Below, in pieces: positions 24,624 through 32,950 of a stretch of 64,000 bases of DNA (position 1 is its first letter; each line of letters begins with the position of its first letter). The notes under the pieces were generated by a model. That model was not told the origin of the DNA. It ran no database searches and was given only the letters and a program-made list of their open reading frames with translations. The stretch is from an uncultured Cyclobacteriaceae bacterium (lineage in GTDB: Bacteria > Bacteroidota > Bacteroidia > Cytophagales > Cyclobacteriaceae): the NCBI GenBank assembly GCA_937146645.1, contig CAKZRQ010000012.1:368777-432776 (forward strand), read 5' to 3'. Made by a program: the position numbers and the translations under genes.

Positions 24624-26006
24624 GTGAAAAATCATAAAAGTTCAAATACCATCATTTTGGTTCTTTTGATAACTATGATCGTGGCGAGTTGTACCCCTGC
24701 CATGTATCAACCTTTGAATGAACGAAATGCAAGACTTGGGCCTGAATCTCCAATGAAAAGGGAACTTCTTGATCTTCCAGATCCTCAGGAACCAGTTTAT
24801 GTGGCGGTTTATAAATTCAGAGATCAAACAGGCCAGTATAAGGAATCAAATGTTGGTGCCAACTGGTCCACCGCTGTGACTCAAGGTGCTACTAACATTT
24901 TGATACGAGCTTTGGAAGAATCTGGATGGTTTGTCCCAATCGAAAGAGAGAATATTAGTAACCTACTTAACGAAAGGAAAATAATTAGATCTAGCAGGGA
25001 GCAATATGAGAATGGGAATGGTAACGTTTTACTTCCTCCTTTGCTTTTCGCGGGCGTCCTTCTAGAAGGTGGTATTATTTCTTATGAGACAAATGTATTC
25101 ACTGGTGGGGCTGGAGTTCGTTATTTCGGAGCGGATGCCTCGGCACAGTATCGGGAAGATAGGGTAAGTATTTATCTGAGAGCTGTCTCGACTAACAATG
25201 GTAAAATTCTCAAAACGATTTACACCACTAAATCAATTCTTTCTCAAGAAGTATCAGCCGGTTTTTTCAGGTATGTCAAATTCAGGAGGTTGCTTGAAGC
25301 AGAAACGGGGTATACATACAATGAACCTACTGAAATGGCTATCACTGAAGCTGTAGAGAAGGCTGTTCACTCCATGATCTTAGATGGAGTTATGGATGAA
25401 CTTTGGAACTTTGAAGAATCCAACGAAGAAACTGAGGCCTTGCTTGCTGACTACAGACTGGAAAGGGAAGAGAATGTGAAAACCGATTACATCGGTAGAC
25501 CCTTTGATCCTGTCGGTCGCTCCAATGTGTATCTAGGAGTTTATGGAAATGGTCAGAGCTTTGTTGGTGACTACTCTGGGACGACCATCCGTCCGGGTTT
25601 CAACATGAATTTAGGGATAAAAATATCCAAGTCTCTGTTTGTTGAAGGCGGCGCTGGGGTCCAGCAAATAGAGATTCCAGAACTATTTCAGTCTGTCGAT
25701 TACTACTCGGATTTAAGTCTTCTTTATCTCATTAATGGAAACGGGAAACTCTCACCATTTCTCTCGGTCGGGGGAGGTACATATTTCGATGTTTCCGATA
25801 ATGTAGGCGTATCAGATAATGCCTGGCTGCCTTATGTCAAATATGGAGCTGGTGCAGAATACCTGGTTTCAAAGAATACCGCCCTATCAATCAAGGCCAA
25901 TTTAAATCAGCTCTTAAACGATCGGTATGATGGTATAGAGTCTGGGTCATTTAATGATGTGATTTGGGGCGTTAACCTTGGTTTTAAATTTTACTTAGGA
26001 AAATAA
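24624..26006 (+). CDS. csgG: Curli secretion channel CsgG with C-terminal beta-barrel-like extension
   Basis: Outer-membrane lipoprotein, about 460 residues, forming the nonameric curli export pore. GTG at 24624, 11 bases after csgF, is preferred because it starts a clean lipoprotein signal with lipobox IVASC (Cys about residue 23); an earlier in-frame start at 24579 overlaps csgF. Residues up to about 281 align with CsgG (GWFVPIERENISNLLNERK, GGIISYETNV, GVRYFGADASAQY, SILSQEVSAGFFRY, EAETGYTYNEP). The constriction loop reads SNVGANWSTAV, giving Trp where E. coli has Phe56. Residues about 300-460 are an extra domain of alternating strands (VYLGVYGNGQSF, FNMNLGIKIS, LSPFLSVGGGTYF, VNLGFKFYLGK) like an outer-membrane barrel; E. 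coli CsgG (277 residues) lacks it. Confidence 0.92.
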   Translation: MKNHKSSNTIILVLLITMIVASCTPAMYQPLNERNARLGPESPMKRELLDLPDPQEPVYVAVYKFRDQTGQYKESNVGANWSTAVTQGATNILIRALEESGWFVPIERENISNLLNERKIIRSSREQYENGNGNVLLPPLLFAGVLLEGGIISYETNVFTGGAGVRYFGADASAQYREDRVSIYLRAVSTNNGKILKTIYTTKSILSQEVSAGFFRYVKFRRLLEAETGYTYNEPTEMAITEAVEKAVHSMILDGVMDELWNFEESNEETEALLADYRLEREENVKTDYIGRPFDPVGRSNVYLGVYGNGQSFVGDYSGTTIRPGFNMNLGIKISKSLFVEGGAGVQQIEIPELFQSVDYYSDLSLLYLINGNGKLSPFLSVGGGTYFDVSDNVGVSDNAWLPYVKYGAGAEYLVSKNTALSIKANLNQLLNDRYDGIESGSFNDVIWGVNLGFKFYLGK

Positions 26007-26007
26007 A

Positions 26008-26649
26008 ATGTTGAAGAAAATATATACCTATTGTTTTTGTTTGCTCATGCTGGCTATTACTTCCTGTGAAGAGCAAACTTTTGATCTGGCCAAGTACGGT
26101 ACAATCTCAGGCTTGGTAGTAGATGGAAACACTTACGAACCACTTCAGGGCGTACAGATTACTACCGCTCCTGCGAGTACTGCTCTAATTACTGATGCTT
26201 CTGGGGCATTCATTTTTGATAAGGTGGAAGAAGGTGATGTGGTAATTACGGCGAGGAGAAATGAGTATCTGTCAACATCAGTAAGCGTTGCCGTATTTGA
26301 AGGGGACAATACACCTGTAACCTTCTTCCTTTTGGATGATGAGAATAATATTGGGAATGTCACTTTCTTCGATCCTGTCCCAGGGAATGGAGCAGTGGGT
26401 CAACAAACCGACCTCACACTTCAATGGAATGTGGAACAAGATAATCGAGATATTGATCTGACGTATACTGTGTACCTTTTTGAATCAAACTCTACGGTCC
26501 AAGAATTAGTGGGCGAGAACCTTTCAGAAAAAGAAGTTATAGTTGCTGATCTCAAGGCGAACACTACGTATTTCTGGTATGTAGTTGGTCGTTATGACGG
26601 TAGTAATGTTGCAAATAGTCCAACATGGTCTTTCCGAACTGGATCTTAA
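26008..26649 (+). CDS. Lipoprotein with transthyretin-like and FN3-like domains in the curli operon
   Basis: A 213-residue lipoprotein starting one base after csgG. The signal peptide has lipobox AITSC (Cys about residue 20). Residues about 31-110 resemble a carboxypeptidase-regulatory-like (transthyretin/prealbumin-type) beta-sandwich: ISGLVVDGNTYEPLQGVQIT, TDASGAFIFDKVEEGDVVIT. Residues about 118-213 look like a fibronectin type III or SusE-like domain: DPVPGNGAVGQQTDLTLQWN, LKANTTYFWYVVGRYDGS, SPTWSFRTG. No CsgC or CsgH homologue was seen; both of those are small beta-sandwich amyloid inhibitors, so this protein is a candidate functional counterpart. That is inference from fold and position only. 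Confidence 0.75.
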   Translation: MLKKIYTYCFCLLMLAITSCEEQTFDLAKYGTISGLVVDGNTYEPLQGVQITTAPASTALITDASGAFIFDKVEEGDVVITARRNEYLSTSVSVAVFEGDNTPVTFFLLDDENNIGNVTFFDPVPGNGAVGQQTDLTLQWNVEQDNRDIDLTYTVYLFESNSTVQELVGENLSEKEVIVADLKANTTYFWYVVGRYDGSNVANSPTWSFRTGS

Positions 26650-26686
26650 AGACCAAGGAAAAGTACATGTGAATTATAGTGGTACT

Positions 26687-27634
26687 TCAAAACTGAAAAT
26701 TTGGAAGATTGACCAGAATATCTCTGGTCATTTCTTTTATGCCAAATTGATGATTCCAGCCCCAGTCAAGTCTTGCGTGTGAATCGTCTACACTATCTGG
26801 CCAGCTATCAGCAATCTCTTGTCTAAAATCTGGTTTATAGAGAATAGAGAATTCAGGGATTTCAGTTTGAATTGCTTCAAAGAGTTCCTTAGGCGAGAAA
26901 CTCATAGCTGAGAGGTTATAGGAGGATCTAATCTTAACGCTTTCACGAGGTGCATTCATTATGTCCAAAGTAGCCTTAATAGCATCTGGCATATACATCA
27001 TGGGTAAGTAGGAATCCTTATCCAGGAAGCATTCAAAAGTTTCTCCTTCTATCGCCTTATGAAATATATCTACGGCATAATCTGTAGTTCCACCTCCAGG
27101 TAAAGATTTATATCCGATCAGTCCTGGATACCTCAGGCTACGTACGTCAACACCATATTTCTCAAAATAATACTGACACCATCTCTCTCCAGCCTGCTTT
27201 GAAATTCCATAGACAGTATTCGGTTCCTTAACACAGAATTGAGGAGTATTTGTTTTTGGAGTATTTGGTCCAAAAACAGCTATTGAAGATGGCCAATAAA
27301 CCTTATCAAGGTTGGACTCTTTAGCTATTTCCAGAATAGACAGGAGGCTTTCCATATTTAGCTGCCATGCAAAAAGTGGCTTCTTTTCTCCGACTGCTGA
27401 GAGGACTGCCGCTAAGTGGTAAATTTGGGTAATGCTCTCGCTTTTTATCAGCTTTTTCAAGCTATCGTTGTCCATAACATCAAGTTGCTGGAACCGGCAA
27501 TAGTCAAACTTGCTTTTTGCGGTTTCGTGCAAATCACTCGCTATGACAGCATCATTTCCATGTTGATCACATAGAGCAGATGTAAGTTCCGAGCCCAATT
27601 GTCCACCGGCTCCAATGATTAGGACTTTTTCCAT
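26687..27634 (-). CDS. L-threonine 3-dehydrogenase, extended SDR (epimerase-like) type
   Basis: A 315-residue NAD-dependent extended short-chain dehydrogenase. It has the Rossmann loop VLIIGAGGQLGSEL, YHLAAVLSAVGEK, the serine in VYWPSSIAVFG, the catalytic YGISK, and LRYPGLIGYKSLPGGGTTDYAVDIF, a segment characteristic of SDR-type threonine dehydrogenases. It oxidises L-threonine to 2-amino-3-ketobutyrate. The assignment rests strongly on its neighbour: kbl, the next enzyme, is transcribed divergently across a 147-base spacer. A generic NAD epimerase is the alternative. Confidence 0.85.
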   Translation of the reverse strand: MEKVLIIGAGGQLGSELTSALCDQHGNDAVIASDLHETAKSKFDYCRFQQLDVMDNDSLKKLIKSESITQIYHLAAVLSAVGEKKPLFAWQLNMESLLSILEIAKESNLDKVYWPSSIAVFGPNTPKTNTPQFCVKEPNTVYGISKQAGERWCQYYFEKYGVDVRSLRYPGLIGYKSLPGGGTTDYAVDIFHKAIEGETFECFLDKDSYLPMMYMPDAIKATLDIMNAPRESVKIRSSYNLSAMSFSPKELFEAIQTEIPEFSILYKPDFRQEIADSWPDSVDDSHARLDWGWNHQFGIKEMTRDILVNLPNFQF

Positions 27635-27755
27635 TCTATTCCTTGAAAAACACCCAACTTTCTCCTTTGGGTTTTTGTTTATATTTGGGTTTGCAAGGGC
27701 AAAACTAACAAAATTGAGGTCACTCTCAGGAATATTCTTTGAGCGGAGATCTCTT

Positions 27756-27763
27756 TATTTTTG
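27756..27763 (+). promoter_or_regulatory. Candidate -7 box (TATTTTTG) for kbl
   Basis: Exact TAnnTTTG match 18 bases before the kbl ATG, giving a short leader of about 14 bases. A TTTG lies 14 bases upstream of it, closer than the usual 17-23. A second TAnnTTTG (TATATTTG, 27680-27687) lies further upstream in the same spacer. Confidence 0.4.
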
Positions 27764-27781
27764 AGCAATAAAAACTAAAGT

Positions 27782-28978
27782 ATGTACGATACATTAAAAC
27801 CCAAATTAGAGAAAGAGCTAAAAGAAATTGAGGAGGCCGGTCTGTTCAAAAGAGAAAGAGTCATCACCTCTCCTCAGGCAGCGGAAATTGGGATTTCTGG
27901 TGGTCAGGAGGTTCTAAATTTTTGTGCTAACAATTACTTGGGGCTAAGTTCTCACCCCGAAGTCATTAAGGCCGCTAAGGCCACTATAGACACTCATGGT
28001 TTTGGAATGTCTTCCGTTAGGTTTATCTGTGGAACTCAGGATATCCATAAAGAACTAGAGAAGAAGATTTCGGAATTTTTAGGCACTGAAGACACCATTC
28101 TCTATGCTGCTGCTTTTGATGCCAATGGAGGTGTTTTTGAACCTATCCTTGGCCCAGAGGATGCTATTATTTCAGATACACTGAACCATGCATCCATTAT
28201 TGACGGGGTAAGACTTTGCAAAGCTATGAGATTCAGGTATGTCCATAATGACATGGCTGATCTTGAAAAGCAACTTCAGGATGCGAATTCAAAGGGAGCC
28301 AAGCAAAAGATTATCGTTACGGATGGAGTTTTTTCCATGGATGGGACGATCGCGCAACTCGATAAAATAGTTGAGCTCGCAGAAAAGTATAATGCTTTGG
28401 TGATGTCCGATGAGTGTCACTCCACTGGCTTCATGGGAAAGACTGGTAGGGGAGTGCATGAGCATTGTGGGGTCATGGGAAAGATAGATATTATTACAGG
28501 GACACTTGGAAAAGCTTTGGGTGGAGCCTCAGGAGGGTTCACATCCGGTAGAAAAGAAATTATAGAGATGCTTCGTCAGAGGTCAAGACCCTATTTGTTT
28601 TCTAATACGCTAGCACCATCCATAACAGGAGCTTCGATAGCGGTTTTGGACTTGCTTTCCCAAACCACGGAGCTTCGAGATAAGCTGGAAAGAAATACCC
28701 TGTACTTTAGAGAAAAGATGGAGGAAGCAGGTTTTGATATCAAACCAGGAACCCATCCCATTGTACCGGTTATGCTTTATGATGCGGTACTATCTCAAAA
28801 GATGGCAGAAAAACTTCTCATGAGGGGGATTTATGTGATCGGTTTCTATTACCCAGTAGTACCAAAGGGTCAGGCAAGAATTAGAGTACAGCTTTCAGCT
28901 GCGCATGAAAAGGAGCATTTGGATAAGGCAATAAATGCCTTTGTTGAGGTGGGTAAAGAATTGGGAGTTGTATCATAA
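27782..28978 (+). CDS. kbl: Glycine C-acetyltransferase (2-amino-3-ketobutyrate CoA ligase)
   Basis: A 398-residue PLP enzyme of the alpha-oxoamine synthase family that cleaves 2-amino-3-ketobutyrate with CoA into glycine and acetyl-CoA. Markers are [63 protein letters not shown], and [18 protein letters not shown] with the Schiff-base lysine. Near-identity in pattern to Kbl, rather than BioF or HemA-ALAS, is supported by length and by the divergent threonine dehydrogenase gene. A strong terminator follows. Confidence 0.95.
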   Translation: MYDTLKPKLEKELKEIEEAGLFKRERVITSPQAAEIGISGGQEVLNFCANNYLGLSSHPEVIKAAKATIDTHGFGMSSVRFICGTQDIHKELEKKISEFLGTEDTILYAAAFDANGGVFEPILGPEDAIISDTLNHASIIDGVRLCKAMRFRYVHNDMADLEKQLQDANSKGAKQKIIVTDGVFSMDGTIAQLDKIVELAEKYNALVMSDECHSTGFMGKTGRGVHEHCGVMGKIDIITGTLGKALGGASGGFTSGRKEIIEMLRQRSRPYLFSNTLAPSITGASIAVLDLLSQTTELRDKLERNTLYFREKMEEAGFDIKPGTHPIVPVMLYDAVLSQKMAEKLLMRGIYVIGFYYPVVPKGQARIRVQLSAAHEKEHLDKAINAFVEVGKELGVVS

Positions 28979-28980
28979 AA

Positions 28981-29015
28981 AAAAGAGGCTTGAATTATTC
29001 AAGCCTCTTTTTTTA
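28981..29015. terminator. Bidirectional terminator between kbl and cdaA
   Basis: Perfect 14-bp stem AAAAGAGGCTTGAA / TTCAAGCCTCTTTT with a three-base loop. T-runs on both strands serve the convergent kbl (+) and cdaA (-) transcripts. Confidence 0.92.
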
Positions 29016-29026
29016 TTCTTGAAGGA

Positions 29027-29902
29027 TCAGGTTTTACTGGTCATCGCCATTTTCCTTCTCTGGAGGGTCTCATAGTTTTCAAGGTTATCAAACTTAGCGT
29101 CTACTATCAAATCATCTAAGTAATCATTGAGAATCTCCCTAACATCCTGGAATGAAACGTTGTGAATGATCATTCCATTCTTTGCTAAGGAAACCTGTCC
29201 AGTCTCCTCCGAGATGATAAGCACCAACGCGTCTGTTGCTTCAGACATTCCTATGGCCGCTCGATGTCTCAATCCAAACTGAGCAGGTACTTCTTTTTCG
29301 GTTACGGGTAAAATACAACGTGCTGCTTTGATTTTACCTTCGTGAATAATTACGGCTCCATCGTGAAGTGGAGAATACTTATTGAAAATTGAAACTAATA
29401 GACGTTTGGATAGGTCAGCATCAAGGATATCACCACTTTCGGCGTAAAACTTAAGTTCTGTGCTTTTGGAGATCACCATTAGGGCTCCAGTATTTCCTCC
29501 TGCTAAAGTTTTTGAAGCGTCGATTATAGGAGAAATATTAAATGACGATGATTCTTTCTTTTTCCAGAAGAAAAGAAGATTCCTCAAGGCATTGTCTTGT
29601 GACAATAAAGATGAACGACCGATCAAAAGTAAAAACTTACGAATCTCGGGAGCAAAAATGATGATTGCGGCAATCACACCGACTCCCATGAACTGCCCAA
29701 GTATAGAGGAAAGGAGCTCCATCCTTAATGCCCCTACAAGGAGGTAAATCAAATAAATGGAGAGGAAACCGAGAAAAATTTTGATGGCTACGCTTCCCTT
29801 CAGCAATTTATAAATCTGGTATAACAAAGCAGCTACCAACGCAATATCGATCATATTGACAATGGAGACTTCTAAGAATCCAATTTTAAATAAAAGGCTC
29901 AA
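29027..29902 (-). CDS. cdaA: Diadenylate cyclase (c-di-AMP synthase), CdaA/DacA type
   Basis: A 291-residue membrane enzyme that joins two ATP into the second messenger c-di-AMP. Three N-terminal membrane helices (about residues 15-32, 38-60, 68-86) precede the DAC (DisA_N) domain with SPLHDGAVIIHEGKI (DGA motif), LRHRAAIGMSEATDALVLIISEETG (RHR motif) and SLAKNGMI. It is encoded directly behind folP, with a TTG start overlapping the folP stop (TTGA). In Firmicutes the partner gene is glmM or cdaR; neither is here. Target proteins (potassium transport, wall turgor) are not in the window. Confidence 0.92.
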   Translation of the reverse strand: MSLLFKIGFLEVSIVNMIDIALVAALLYQIYKLLKGSVAIKIFLGFLSIYLIYLLVGALRMELLSSILGQFMGVGVIAAIIIFAPEIRKFLLLIGRSSLLSQDNALRNLLFFWKKKESSSFNISPIIDASKTLAGGNTGALMVISKSTELKFYAESGDILDADLSKRLLVSIFNKYSPLHDGAVIIHEGKIKAARCILPVTEKEVPAQFGLRHRAAIGMSEATDALVLIISEETGQVSLAKNGMIIHNVSFQDVREILNDYLDDLIVDAKFDNLENYETLQRRKMAMTSKT

Positions 29903-30771
29903 GGGTAAAGTTTCTTATATAATTCTATCGTTTCTCTTGCTTCTTTAACGTCATGTACTCTCAGTATGTTTCCCCCATTTCTGAGGGCGACCATATGAAG
30001 GGCTGTTGTGCCATTCAGTGCTTCTTCTGAGGTGATATTCAAGGTCTTATAAATCATAGATTTTCTCGAGAGCCCAACTAACATGGGACAAGACAAAGAC
30101 TTAAATACACTCAAGTTTTTTAAAAGCTCGTAGTTCTGATCGATACTTTTAGCGAATCCAAAACCTACGTCAATTACAACATCATTAATGCCAAAAAATT
30201 TGAATTGATCTAATTTTTCAGAGAAATAATACAAAATTTCTGGAATAAGATCCGAATATTTTGATTGACTTTGCATCGTTCTTGGATTTCCCCTCATATG
30301 CATTGCTATGTAGGGAACCTTTAGACTCCCTACCGTTTCAATCATTTCTGAGTCAAGTTCACCGGCCGAGATATCATTAACGATATTAGCACCATTCAAA
30401 ATGGATTCCTTGGCGACTTCGGCTCTGAATGTATCTATAGATATCGGGATATCAGGAAATTCTTGAGCTACCCATTTAATAGCAGGCAATACCCGATCTA
30501 GTTCTTCCTCAACTGAAATGTCTTTGGCCCCCGGTCTGCTACTGTATCCTCCCAGATCCAAAATATCCACTCCATCTTCGACCATAGTTTCGATTCTCTT
30601 TCCAAAGTCAAGGTCATTGCTTTGGATTCTACTTCCCTCATAAAATGAATCTGGAGTGAGATTCACTATTCCCATTACCATCGGAGAATTCCAAGTCGCC
30701 AACCTTCCCTGTAGATTGACTGTAATCTTTTGTGGAAATAATTTATCTTCGATTCTTAATTCTTTTGTCAC
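29899..30771 (-). CDS. folP: Dihydropteroate synthase
   Basis: A 290-residue TIM-barrel enzyme that joins p-aminobenzoate to the pterin pyrophosphate, the sulfonamide target. Motifs: VMGIVNLTPDSFYEG, DLGGYSSRPGA, ISIDTFRAEVA, NDISAGELDSEM, VIDVGFGFAKSIDQN and LVGLSRKSM. The frame stays open for 33 more codons upstream (from 30870) but these read into the start of the divergent DUF1599 gene; the GTG at 30771 gives normal length. Its last bases overlap the TTG of cdaA. folE lies about 19 kb away. Confidence 0.92.
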   Translation of the reverse strand: MTKELRIEDKLFPQKITVNLQGRLATWNSPMVMGIVNLTPDSFYEGSRIQSNDLDFGKRIETMVEDGVDILDLGGYSSRPGAKDISVEEELDRVLPAIKWVAQEFPDIPISIDTFRAEVAKESILNGANIVNDISAGELDSEMIETVGSLKVPYIAMHMRGNPRTMQSQSKYSDLIPEILYYFSEKLDQFKFFGINDVVIDVGFGFAKSIDQNYELLKNLSVFKSLSCPMLVGLSRKSMIYKTLNITSEEALNGTTALHMVALRNGGNILRVHDVKEARETIELYKKLYP

Positions 30772-30796
30772 TTCAAAACACTTAATCCGAACTAGA

Positions 30797-31342
30797 TTGG
30801 AGACCCAAACGAGCAACGAATATACTGAAGTAATAAGGCGTTGTAAAGAACTGTTTCGAAAGAAAACCATCGATTATGGTACTGCATGGAGGGTGCTCAG
30901 ACTCTCGTCAATTACAGATCAAATTTTCATAAAAGCTCAAAGAATTCGATCCATTCAGGAGAAAGGAGACCAGAAGGTTGACGATCCTATCATCGATGAG
31001 TTTGTGGCTATTGTCAATTATTGCATCATTGCTTTGATTCAGATAAGCCTAAAGGAGGAGGAAGAACTTTCGATCTCTTATGAGAAATTAGAGCCACTTT
31101 ACGATCAATGGGCGACTGATACCAAAACTCTTCTGGAAAATAAGAATCATGATTACGGAGAGGCATGGAGAGACATGAGGGTTAGTTCCATTACAGACAT
31201 CATCATAATGAAACTTTTACGCGTAAAGCAAATCGAGGATAATCAAGGAGAGACCTTGGTTTCTGAGGGAATCGAGGCTAACTATCAGGACATGATTAAC
31301 TATGCTGTTTTCTGTTTAATCAAACTTGGGTATCATGGTTAA
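30797..31342 (+). CDS. DUF1599 protein with tandem nucleotide-modification-type domains
   Basis: A cytoplasmic protein of about 181 residues built from two copies of one module. Copy 1 has KKTIDYGTAWRVLRLSSITD, copy 2 has NKNHDYGEAWRDMRVSSITD, each followed by a helix with K-x-x-R and an isoleucine-rich strand. The D-Y-G-x-A-W-R...SSITD core is that of DUF1599, a family associated with nucleotide-modification proteins. The start is taken as TTG at 30797 because coding upstream to 30656 would run through folP. It begins 25 bases from the divergent folP start and is followed, with 8 bases of overlap, by the DoxX-like gene. Confidence 0.75.
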   Translation: METQTSNEYTEVIRRCKELFRKKTIDYGTAWRVLRLSSITDQIFIKAQRIRSIQEKGDQKVDDPIIDEFVAIVNYCIIALIQISLKEEEELSISYEKLEPLYDQWATDTKTLLENKNHDYGEAWRDMRVSSITDIIIMKLLRVKQIEDNQGETLVSEGIEANYQDMINYAVFCLIKLGYHG

Positions 31343-32435
31343 GCAAGGGTTACTTTGGGTACTTCGGCTGCTCGTTGGAGGGTTGTTTATTTTCTCTGGT
31401 TTGATCAAAGTAAATGACCCGGTGGGTACCTCGATTAAGCTTGAAGAGTATTTCGATGTATTTTCAAATGATATTGCTGGCTTCTTTTACTATTTCAAGC
31501 CATTTGCATTGTACATCGCGGTGTTCCTGGTCGTCCTAGAAGTAGTACTAGGAATAATGTTGATTCTTGGGGTCAAAAGCCGCTTCACGGTTTGGTCTCT
31601 GGCTGCGATGATTCTGTTTTTCACCTTTCTCACTTTCTTTTCCGCATATTTCAATAAGGTCACTGATTGTGGATGCTTCGGTGATGCTATAAAACTCACG
31701 CCTTGGGAGTCTTTTTATAAGGACTTAATTCTGTTGGTTTTGATCTCAGTGCTCTTCTTGTTTCAAGCAGATTTACCCAAATCCTCTCCCAAATGGGCAA
31801 ATTACTCAGTCTTATTTGTTTCAGTTGGATCCTTAGTAATTTCCATTCTGGCCATTAGAAATCTTCCATTTATTGATTTCAGGGCTTATAAAGTAGGAGT
31901 AGATATTGAAAAAGATATGCTGCCCTCAGCTCCCTTGGTGTATGATTACATTATGAAAAGAGGCGAGGAGACTTTGGTCTTCGAGCAATACCCAAATGAT
32001 GAAACGTTGGAGTTTGTCGAAATGAAATTGAAGAACCCTGAGGCTTTGCCAAAGATTTCTGATTTCTCTGCTTGGAATATCGATGGAGATATGTCTGCTG
32101 AGATGTTTGAGGGGAATAAGCTAGTGTTATTAATTAGCAAATATGCGAAGTTGAACTTTGAACAGTTCGACCAAATTGACACCCTTTTTGAGTCCTTGGC
32201 TTCAGCACCTATTCAGGTGGTTGTTATGGCGGCAGCTACTCAAGAAGAAATAGATAAACTAATCTCCGAGAGGGGTTGGAATGCACTAGGAGTCCAAGCG
32301 GATGCCACAGTGGTGAAAACCATGATAAGGTCAAATCCCGGGATCATGATGCTAAAGGATGGTGTAGTGGTAGGAAAATATCACGTGAATAACACACCTT
32401 CTGCTGACCAAGCACTAAATCATTTCTTACAATGA
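31335..32435 (+). CDS. DoxX/MauE-like membrane protein, BT_3928 family
   Basis: About 366 residues: an N-terminal four-helix DoxX/MauE-like bundle (LRLLVGGLFIFSGLIKVNDP, then hydrophobic segments near residues 55-75, 83-103 and 124-145) with a TDCGCFGDAIKLTPWESFYKD motif. The vicinal cysteines suggest quinone- or thiol-linked redox chemistry. The C-terminal part (about 200-366) resembles a thioredoxin-like domain (KLVLLISKYAKLN, NPGIMMLKDGVVVGKYH) without CxxC. The ATG at 31335 is preferred to TTG at 31326. It overlaps the DUF1599 gene by 8 bases and aroK by 4. Function unknown; the name is a family label. Confidence 0.8.
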   Translation: MVKQGLLWVLRLLVGGLFIFSGLIKVNDPVGTSIKLEEYFDVFSNDIAGFFYYFKPFALYIAVFLVVLEVVLGIMLILGVKSRFTVWSLAAMILFFTFLTFFSAYFNKVTDCGCFGDAIKLTPWESFYKDLILLVLISVLFLFQADLPKSSPKWANYSVLFVSVGSLVISILAIRNLPFIDFRAYKVGVDIEKDMLPSAPLVYDYIMKRGEETLVFEQYPNDETLEFVEMKLKNPEALPKISDFSAWNIDGDMSAEMFEGNKLVLLISKYAKLNFEQFDQIDTLFESLASAPIQVVVMAAATQEEIDKLISERGWNALGVQADATVVKTMIRSNPGIMMLKDGVVVGKYHVNNTPSADQALNHFLQ

Positions 32436-32950
32436 AGGTAGTACTGGTTGGATTGCCTGGATCAGGCAAGAGTACCTTTGGGAAACAACTTGCTTCAGCA
32501 ATGAAGGTTGATTTCTTTGATCTCGATCAGCTTATAGAAGCAAAAATGGGGCAATCCATTCCTGATATTTTTCTAATCCAGGGCGAAGAGGCATTCAGGA
32601 AAATTGAAAGCAAGATTCTTCAGGAAACTCTCGAACGTGAAGAATCATTGGTGCTGGCCTCCGGTGGTGGAGCTCCATGTTTTCATGATAATATGGCGAT
32701 CATTAATAGGCTTTCGACTTCCGTATATCTGGATTTGCCCCTAGACTCAATCAGCTCACGACTGAGCAATTCTAGAAATAGTACCCGACCTATGTTCGTG
32801 GGGAAAGATAGAGATGGAATTAAAAATAAGCTTTTAGAACTTATTGAAGTCCGAAGAGAGTTTTATGAGCAAAGCAAAATAAAACTCAGCGGAGAGGACT
32901 TTTCCGCTGAGTTATTAATCTTTGAATTAGCCAGAGAGCTTAAAAGTTAA
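32432..32950 (+). CDS. aroK: Shikimate kinase
   Basis: A 172-residue kinase that phosphorylates shikimate on the way to chorismate. P-loop GLPGSGKSTFGKQL, the DLDQLIEAKMG segment with the metal/shikimate Asp residues, GEEAFRKIES (shikimate Arg), ASGGGAP and the lid arginine in RPMF. It overlaps the preceding gene by ATGA and its last 11 bases overlap the end of the convergent FadL-like gene. A perfect 11-bp inverted repeat (AACTCAGCGGA at 32883-32893, TCCGCTGAGTT at 32903-32913) lies near its 3' end. Confidence 0.95.
   Translation: MKVVLVGLPGSGKSTFGKQLASAMKVDFFDLDQLIEAKMGQSIPDIFLIQGEEAFRKIESKILQETLEREESLVLASGGGAPCFHDNMAIINRLSTSVYLDLPLDSISSRLSNSRNSTRPMFVGKDRDGIKNKLLELIEVRREFYEQSKIKLSGEDFSAELLIFELARELKS

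Noticed and set aside
27635-27781. Glycine riboswitch between tdh and kbl
   Set aside because: No tandem aptamer signature; the CCCAA/TTGGG pairing is short and the spacer is too small.
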